From assembly GCA_016802295.1 (NCBI GenBank), contig JAESIW010000200.1:3841292-3905291 (forward strand): a stretch of 64,000 bases of DNA. Reading direction: 5' to 3'. The number at the start of each line of letters is the position of its first letter. Position 1 is the stretch's first letter. The DNA comes from Brachionus rotundiformis (taxonomy: Eukaryota; Rotifera; Eurotatoria; Ploima; Brachionidae). Shown here piece after piece: positions 57,970-64,000 of the stretch. The notes below the pieces were generated by a model. It was not told the DNA's origin, did not search any database, and saw nothing but the letters and a program-made list of their open reading frames with translations. The position numbers and the translations under genes were made by a program.

Positions 57970-58575
57970 TTTGATCTGTTAGAAAACAACGCTGGGGTAC
58001 CACAGGTATTTCTTCTTGGACCGCTTTTCTTTATATCTTCATTAAGTCTTTACATCAATTTGCAAACTCTACGCTGATGACAGTAAGCTTATGAATCATG
58101 TCGATTGTGGAGACAATATAAGAAATCTTCAACAAGATCTTGACAAACTCCGAGAGTGGGTCCATCACTTGGCAATTAGGTTTCAATAAAGAAAAGTGTG
58201 TTGTTATGCATTTTGGAGCAGGAAGTAAGTGTAAAAATTATAAAATGAATAGACATTGCCTTACAAAAACCACTAAAGAACGAGATATGGGTATTATCTT
58301 TTCAAATGACCTTAAATTCCATGAACAGTCTAAAAGAGCAGCTGCCCGAGGAACGGCTTTTCTCAAATGGCTTACACTTGAAGATAGATGCTTACGAGGT
58401 GATCTTATTCAGCTTTAAAAAAATTCAACATCGTCTTGATCTAGTTGAGCTAATTAATGGCAATCAACCTCTTGCTTCAAATGATTTTGACTTAAAATAG
58501 GAAAATTAAAATTAGAACGGGAACAGTGACGCGAGGTATCATTCTTTACCAACCGCCAGGTATCATCTTAATATT
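57970..58575 (+). mobile_element. Decayed CR1-like LINE with internal deletion
   Basis: Plus-strand frames give GVPQ (RT motif), LGPLFF, then YADDSKLMNHVDCGDNIRNL with the catalytic YADD box at 58070-58081. These are followed by LREWVHHLAIRF and FNKEKCVVMHFGAGS, ERDMGIIFSNDLKFHEQ, and LTLEDRCLRGDLIQLFKKI. The order is that of a CR1 ORF2, but the block between RAAARGTAFL and KWLTLEDR is missing about 60-80 residues, and there are several frameshifts. A later TRG(H)SL motif is interrupted by a 2-nt insertion. The element is dead. Confidence 0.85.
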
Positions 58576-58581
58576 CGAACA

Positions 58582-58791
58582 ATGTATAAAAAATTAAGCA
58601 CAATTGACAACATGGTCACTCTCAAAACCAATCTAATCCAGTCATTGGAGAAAGAACTGCAAAGTTTTTGTGAAAGTAAAATTAGCAAATTGACAACAAC
58701 TGATTCACTTTCTTCCCTTCGATCTACAGACACTGGGATCAGCTCCTGTAATTCTGATGATGAAAATTTTGTTTTTCAGACTTTGGTCTAA
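58582..58791 (+). CDS. Short ORF of unknown nature after the LINE remnant
   Basis: A 69-residue frame whose upstream codons continue without a stop into YHLNIRT from the LINE tail region. It is helical and leucine-rich in its first half (LKTNLIQSLEKELQSF) and Ser/Asp-rich in its second (SSLRSTDTGISSCNSDDENF). It does not look like the usual 'FFxxRVVxxWN' end of a CR1 element. It may be the last exon of an unrecognised host gene, or chance. Confidence 0.25.
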   Translation: MYKKLSTIDNMVTLKTNLIQSLEKELQSFCESKISKLTTTDSLSSLRSTDTGISSCNSDDENFVFQTLV

Positions 58792-59563
58792 TTTTTCTAA
58801 TTTTGTATATGTAACTTAATAACCAATGTTAAATTTTTTAAATTTAGCATTAATTTTAAATAAATTTATATTCATACTAAATAAATTAATTAAAATAATT
58901 TTTTTAATTTTAATAAATTCATAAAAATACTCGATCAAGGTTATTCTTCCTTTTAATTAACAAAATTACAACAATAATTTAATAATTATTAAAATTAATT
59001 ATTAATAAAATTAATTATATATTAATTATTAAAATAAGATAATTTTTTTATTTAAAATTTGGCATAAAGTATCTGTTTTAAGTAAAAAGATATAAGTAAT
59101 TATATTTATTATTATTATCAGAGCAATTCAGAATAATTTTTTCACTATTTTAAGCAACAATTTAATCAAACGTTCTTTATAAAATTTATATTACAGTCAT
59201 ATATTCAAATGTTTTTTATAAAGATGGAGATAAAGAATTGATTATAATCAATTTTCATGGTCAGATATTTTTTGTAATCGGTATGAGATAAATATTTTAG
59301 AAGGCAGAGTTGTTTTTGAAGTTGTATTTTAAAAATGATTGCTTCTTTTTTTCTGTGAATCTTAACAATTTTAATAGAATATTGAATAGAATGTTATCAA
59401 GTCAAAATATTATTTGTAATTTACAATCTTCTCAAATAAATTTAGCTAGTATTTTAAAGAAATTATTTTCTGTTGCTGGTATTAATTTTGGCCGCATTAT
59501 CCTAAAAAATTAAATAAAAAATAATAAAATTCAAACATTTTATTAAATTCATATGTATATATT
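58792..59563. other. AT-rich spacer with one arm of a direct repeat
   Basis: Contains the first copy of the 58806/60442 direct repeat and, at its end, the left arm of the inverted repeat around the coiled-coil gene. The frame at 59310-59513 has no recognised features. Confidence 0.5.
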
Positions 59564-60305
59564 TTAATTATTTTTTTTGATTGAGCATATTAAAAGAACT
59601 AAGAATTAAAAATAAAATATATATATATAAATTTTTCAGATTAAGATTCTTACCATTATTTGAAGCATCAGATAAAATTCTTTCGACTGATGATATGCTG
59701 AAATTGGGAATACGGTGTGAAATTGATTGTGATCTTTGGTTTGATGGTATACTAACAGTGTCAGCATTTGCTAAATTTGGTAAAGGACTTGTGATTTGGG
59801 GTACCAACTCTTGAGTGTTATTATTTTGAGCTTTTCCTATTTGCTGTCTTACTTGATTAATTGAACTTTGTATTTTCCAAATACTTCTGTTACTTTGGCC
59901 AATTTTCACATCAAGATTTTCGACTTGCTGTTGGACTTGATCAACAGTACCTTGTATTTGGCAATTATTTGATACAACTTGACTAAGGCTTAATTGAACT
60001 TGTCCAAATTGTTGTTGACATTGGTTTACTGAACCTTGAACTTGAGCAACATTTCTATTGTTGAGATCTACTTGGCGGTCGAGATGCTCAGTTCGTTGTC
60101 GAATTTGAGTTAGAGAAGTTTGAAATTGGATATTGTTTTTGTTATTTTGTTCAATTTGTTGCTGAATTTGTCCAAATTGCTCCTGAATTTGTCCAAATTG
60201 CTCCTGAATTTGTCCATATTGCTCCTGCATTTGTCCAACAGAAAGTTGGAGTGAATTTAGTTGATTAAGAATTTGGTTTAAAATAGAAGAATTGGTTGAA
60301 TTCAT
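59564..60305 (-). CDS. Coiled-coil repeat protein of unknown function
   Basis: A minus-strand gene with exon 1 at 59654-60305, a 55-nt GT-AG intron (GTAAGAATC ... TTCTTAG), and exon 2 at 59564-59598, giving 228 aa. Without splicing, the frame would run to 245 aa through TATA repeats. Residues about 10-160 are Gln/Asn-rich with continuous heptads, including tandem FGQIQEQ units (about 25-45) encoded by a 21-bp minisatellite. The isoleucine/valine spacing predicts a long coiled coil. The C-terminal segment is basic and Ser-rich, with HRIPNFSISSVERILSD; FSISSVERIL resembles an eh1-type repressor motif, which is only suggestive. No family was recognised. It resembles phage or bacterial tail-type coils only in composition. 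Confidence 0.65.
60161..60240. repeat. 21-bp coding minisatellite
   Basis: About four tandem copies of a TTTGTCCAAATTGCTCCTGAA unit with a few substitutions encode repeated heptads of the coiled-coil protein. Confidence 0.85.
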
Positions 60306-61389
60306 TTTAATTAGATGTCTTAGAAAATAGAAATAGAAAATAAACTCTATTTATACTCAATTTTTTCCTTGTCTAACAAAATGGTGAAAATAGTCTTAAA
60401 CTACAATTAATATTAGAGACTTTTTTTTTGTCTTTCATTTATATGTAACTTAATAACCAATGTTAAATTTTTTAAATTTAGCGTTAATTTTAAATAAATT
60501 TATATTCATACTAAATAAATTAATTAAAATAATTTTTTTAATTTTAATAAATCATTAAAATTAATAAGAAAATTAACCAAGGCCTCCAATTTACTAAACC
60601 ATCAAAAATTTATTATCATTTATTTTCATAAAAATACTCGATCAAGGTTATTTTTCCTTTTATTTATTTTATATACATATGAATTTAATAAAATGTTTGA
60701 AATTTATTTTTTTGACATTTATACTTTTTGATTATTGATTAGTGAAAGATATGTTTTAAAATTTAAGTTAATCAAATTAAAACTAATTAGTAGTATCTCT
60801 TCTGAAGACTTATTTTATTGAATATTTTATTAACTCAGTTAATTTTCTATAAAAGCAGATTTATTTTAATTTAAAAAAAAAAACTTTAAAAATATGAGTA
60901 ATGAGTTTATTGCAATGCTTGTGTTTTATCATATTTGAAATTATAATACAATTGTTCATAGATTTAAAATTCAAAAAAATCTTTCTAGATTTGTTCCAGA
61001 ACTTAATCACAAATCAGTCCTTAATACTAACTTCAAGCAAATTACTTTACTTCAATCTAAAATATAAATATAAATATCGATCTTTGTTTTAAAAAAACTT
61101 GAACATTTGATTCATTTTTATCTTAAATATTATTCAAATTTTAGAATTTGAGAAAAAAAAAGACACAATTAATTTCTAATTAAAATCTTATTTCATAAAA
61201 AAGCTGACATTTACTTTTTTTAAAGAATTTTAAAAAATTTAAGCATAGTCTTTCATTAAAATTAAGTATATGTTTTTTTTCCTTCTTTTTGTAGAAAATT
61301 TTTAAATGGCTGTGTGATTAGAAGCGTAGATGATATTGACAATGTGTCAACAAGTTAAACAAAAAAAATAAAGGTTCGTTTTGAAATTC

Positions 61390-62040
61390 AAAACAATTCA
61401 GGCAATTACAGCGTAACATCCGGATCAATAAGCATCCACTAGCATAATTAAACTGTGAAAAAGGCCTAAGCATTTTAATCACTAAGGACGCAAAGTGAAG
61501 TAATCAAATCAAGTATTAGTAATGATTAGAAAGGTCTTTAAATTTAAGAACGCAAATGGCATAAAATCTCTCGTGATACCTCACTTAGATTATTCAATAA
61601 GTTGTTGGTGTCCATATCTTGAAAAAAAGACATTTGGAAAATTTCTGATTCCTGGATTCCAAAATTCAGTACAAACAGAGAAATTAAATTATTAAAGCTT
61701 GTCATATTTACTAACATAAAGGACCCGATGTGATTTGATACAATTTTATTAGATAATAAAAAGCTAATGAGATTGTCAAAATAAAGAATGGGATAAATTT
61801 CTGCAAAGGTCCTGAACCAGAATCAAGAAGATACACTAAAACATTACAGTGCAAAAAAGATAAAATATGTCACAAGATGAAATTTCTTGGTGAATAAAAT
61901 GGTAAATACGTGGAACAAATTAGCAAACAGTGTTGTCACTGCTCCAAATGTGAATAGCTTCAAAAAGAAGCTTGATGATTAGATAGCGATTAATTACGAC
62001 TGATATGGCTCAATAGAGCTTTGCTTATGTTTACTCAAGT
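61390..62040 (+). mobile_element. Decayed CR1-like LINE 3' end
   Basis: Broken plus-strand frames give SLVIPHLDYS-like text ('LVIPHLDYSISCWCPYLEKK') and, later, KMVNTWNKLANSVVTAPNVN followed by SFKKKLDD. These are the 'LVRPHLEYsxxxWxPyLxKD' and 'RVVNxWNxLPxxVVxAPSlNxFKxxLDk' blocks of CR1-type ORF2, in order. Many stops lie between them. Confidence 0.8.
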
Positions 62041-62619
62041 TGCAATATTTTCTACCACTACCACTACTACTTTTAAAAAGATCTAAAATTTTTTCTTTTA
62101 AATGATAACTTATCATTGAGATATATTTGTGCTATTATCATTTTGAGTATGTCCTCAAATTTTTCTTGATATGTATTTTGATTTATATTACTTGTTAAAA
62201 TAATCCAGAAATTTAATCGAATAATGGTAATAACACAAAAAACAAAAAAAACTATTGAGGACACTTAAAACTAAAAATCTACCGGAAAGTAGGATATTTT
62301 TACTACGAGACATGCAACAATTGCTTTGTTGGAGCTTATTATTATTGTCATGAGTAAAGTTAGAAATTTTAATATTTGATTATTCATTAATTTATACTGA
62401 AAAAACTTAATTATGATGGAGTCTTTAAAAACTAATTTCAAGCAAATTAATTTTAATACTTAATTATTATTTAACAAAAAGTTTTTAAATTTAACTTAAT
62501 CAAATTCATTAAAAAATTATATGCAGAATTTCTTTTGAACCATTTAGCATTAAAGTTGTGGTATTGTTCATTAAATACAATGGTAAAAACATAGTTGCAT
62601 TTTTTACAAGATTATGGGA

Positions 62620-62902
62620 TGTCTAGTTGAATATGTGAACAATTGTTCACGAAAAAATGTGTCCATGATTATCAATTCCAAAATATGAGCATGTTCACAT
62701 ATTACATTAATTTTAGAAAAACTTTATTTTAAATTCAAGTAAAAAGAAATTATATAAATTAAAATTTGGTGAAAATTTTTTTATGTGACCAGCTATTGGT
62801 CACCAAATTTGTGACCAGATATTATGTGAACAAAATGTTCGAATACTGGACTTATGATCGCATTTTTTCGTGAACAATTGTTCACATATTCCACTAGACC
62901 CA
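62620..62902. mobile_element. MITE with TATGTGAAC termini
   Basis: The left end TGTCTAGTTGAATATGTGAA and the reverse complement of the right end, TGGGTCTAGTGGAATATGTG, continue together through CAATTGTTCACGAAAAAATG, giving inverted termini of about 40 bp. The flanks TTATGGGA and ATATGGGA are 7/8 identical, consistent with an 8-bp target duplication. The interior holds GTGACC/GGTCAC words as in the CAND1 intron copy. It belongs to the same family as the 2017-2388 and 22947-23438 elements. Confidence 0.78.
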
Positions 62903-63559
62903 ATATGGGAAAACTGCAATTGACTGTTTTTAAGCGGATTGCTTTTTATAGAAATTTCGCATATCATTACCATAGTTTGTCAGTTAATGCAACCATGTTA
63001 CAGAACATAGTTATAGAATAGAAAAAACTATTCTAAACGACATGGTCAGGACTTAGTGAGACCATTTAAATTATTTAATCATTTATGGTAATATAATGTT
63101 TTCAGGACTACTTAGTGCCACAATTCGCTTTGTCTTAATTATTATTTTTTGATGGAGCCAGGTTAAAAATTTTAACAAAAAAAAGGAAAATTAATAATCT
63201 GTGTATATTATAATTATTTAATAAAAATTAAATTAGATTTTGAGATTAGAAAATTTATTTATCCTGACGACAAAAGATAATGTGATTTTTGTCAAGCAAC
63301 ACTTTACTTCTTTTAATAACAAGTAAGAAATTAGACGGCATTTTAGATGAGTGAAGTATCTCAATTTTCTGAATTAATTGAATAATATAATTAAAATTTT
63401 GATCTTAATTTCAATATCAAACCCAAAATTCCGAACTCCTTGAGGGTATTTAAGCCCTCATAATCTATTGTTTTAAACATAATCTTTATATTTTATTTAT
63501 TAGCAAAAATATTGATTGTTTATAAAACTATGCCCCTAACTTATTTTTATTAGTTTAAT

Positions 63560-63712
63560 CTGTACCGAGCTAAAAGCTCCTTCAGAATAAAAATAAAATA
63601 TAAATTAAAAAATCATAAATAAAGTAAAATAAAATTTAAAAGAAAAATTAAAAAGATCAAATAAAATATAATATATATATATAAAAGTTTAAATGTTTAA
63701 GTAAATTAAAAA
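63560..63712 (-). repeat. Dispersed repeat, partner of 26690-26790
   Basis: Carries the same CTGTACCGAGCTAAAAGCTC ... ATGTTTAAGTAAA blocks as the 26.7-kb copy. It lies immediately 3' of the LINE coding remnant that follows, so it is likely the element's 3' end. Confidence 0.6.
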
Positions 63713-63774
63713 AGATTAATTGAAAAAGGAAGTGACAGGTTATTCATGATTAAATATTTGGGGTTTCAAGTGGA

Positions 63775-64000
63775 AAAGAAGAGATAGTTAGGTAGCAATT
63801 ACACAATGGAGTCGGGTACCCGATAAATCTTGATTCGAAGCCGGATTTATATTCTTCCACCAGTCTGAGGACCAATGGAACAGAATGACTCAGTCCTGCC
63901 CTAACATATCTCTCACTCAACTCATAAAGTCGATTCGAGACTGTTAGTAGTTTGAGTTTATTATATGCCTCATGATGTAATATGTTAGAGGGAGTATCAT
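63775..64000 (-). mobile_element. LINE ORF2 C-terminus running off the right edge
   Basis: The minus strand has an open frame of about 70 codons that enters from beyond the window. It includes LLTVSNRLYELSERYVRAGL and SHSVPLVLRLVEEYKSGF. This resembles the C-terminal 'L.xxSNRLyxLsekYlxrAlxxnnxLvxeLixEY' segment of Jockey-type ORF2 proteins. The frame is intact in the part seen. Confidence 0.65.

Larger units (their letters stand above)
58806..60660. repeat. ~150-bp near-identical direct repeats 1.64 kb apart
   Basis: 58806 to about 58920 and 60442 to about 60555 share TATGTAACTTAATAACCAAT through a long AT-rich stretch, with a single difference (AGC A/G TTAAT) seen by eye. A second shared block, CATAAAAATACTCGATCAAG, follows at 58919 and 60626. 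The second copy contains about 70 extra bases between the blocks. The copies are in the same orientation and flank the interval that includes the coiled-coil gene. Confidence 0.85.
59530..60701. repeat. 31-bp perfect inverted repeats bracketing the coiled-coil gene
   Basis: 59530-59560 (TTCAAACATTTTATTAAATT and continuing to ATGTATAT) is the exact reverse complement of 60671-60701. The bracketed 1172 bp contains the whole coiled-coil CDS and one copy of the direct repeat. No clear target duplication is visible because the flanks are homopolymer-rich. A perfect 31-bp match that includes non-low-complexity bases is unlikely by chance. A transposon-like unit or a gene-carrying MITE is an inference. 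Confidence 0.75.
60306..64000. other. Repeat-rich right end of the window
   Basis: After the coiled-coil gene there are two LINE remnants, a MITE and a dispersed repeat, listed separately. The open frames near 60901 and 62073 are low-complexity and match nothing. No host gene was recognised. Confidence 0.6.

Noticed and set aside
58806..60660. LTR retrotransposon bounded by the direct repeats
   Set aside because: There is no primer-binding site, polypurine tract or gag-pol frame between them, and the repeats are much shorter than typical LTRs.

Overview
The window looks like nuclear DNA of a small-genome invertebrate animal. It is strongly AT-rich. The coding exons match bilaterian families: CAND1, CCDC134, Akirin, AIMP1, DNAJC9, a DDIAS/noxin-type OB protein, a two-domain small heat-shock protein, TEX2, FoxJ1 and a lamin-tail intermediate filament protein. 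Introns are mostly about 50-70 nt with GT-AG ends, so many genes are cut into short exons. A FoxJ1 gene, a lamin-length filament protein, very short introns and about three-quarters A+T fit a monogonont rotifer such as Brachionus, but that assignment is inference; a flatworm or another spiralian is not excluded.

Layout. 1-4139: AT-rich intergenic DNA with a MITE and a LINE scrap. 4140-5810 (-): intronless intermediate filament gene. 5811-20441: about 14.6 kb of gene desert with LINE scraps and a few GC-richer islands. 20442-26044 (-): CAND1 in 17 exons, with a MITE in its one large intron. 27996-28868 (-): CCDC134 in 5 exons. 30504-31160 (+): intronless Akirin. 31161-34699: a 330-bp tandem repeat and a CR1-like LINE remnant. 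34700-35808 (+): AIMP1 in 4 exons. 36946-38045 (-): DNAJC9, head to head with 38251-39003 (+), a DDIAS/noxin-like OB-fold gene. 39421-40230 (+): two-domain small Hsp with heat-shock elements upstream. 40591-44086 (-): TEX2, with a long inverted-repeat MITE in its intron. 45907-46290: a fold-back element. 47980-49934 (-): main exon of FoxJ1, whose 5' exons lie in the following 5 kb. 55129-55641 (-): orphan Cys-rich membrane protein. 57970-64000: repeat-rich, with LINE remnants, a coiled-coil gene inside a perfect inverted repeat, a MITE, and a further LINE running off the right edge.

The genes are mostly housekeeping and do not form one pathway. Some functions do meet: CAND1 (cullin-RING ligase exchange), DNAJC9 (histone and Hsp70 co-chaperone) with DDIAS (DNA-damage survival) from one divergent promoter, and the small Hsp (stress). 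No operon-like cluster, defence island or CRISPR array is present. The points most worth a second look are a 12-nt GT...AG segment placed exactly inside the FoxJ1 recognition-helix region, the coiled-coil gene bracketed by 31-bp inverted repeats, and a MITE family with 8-bp target duplications.
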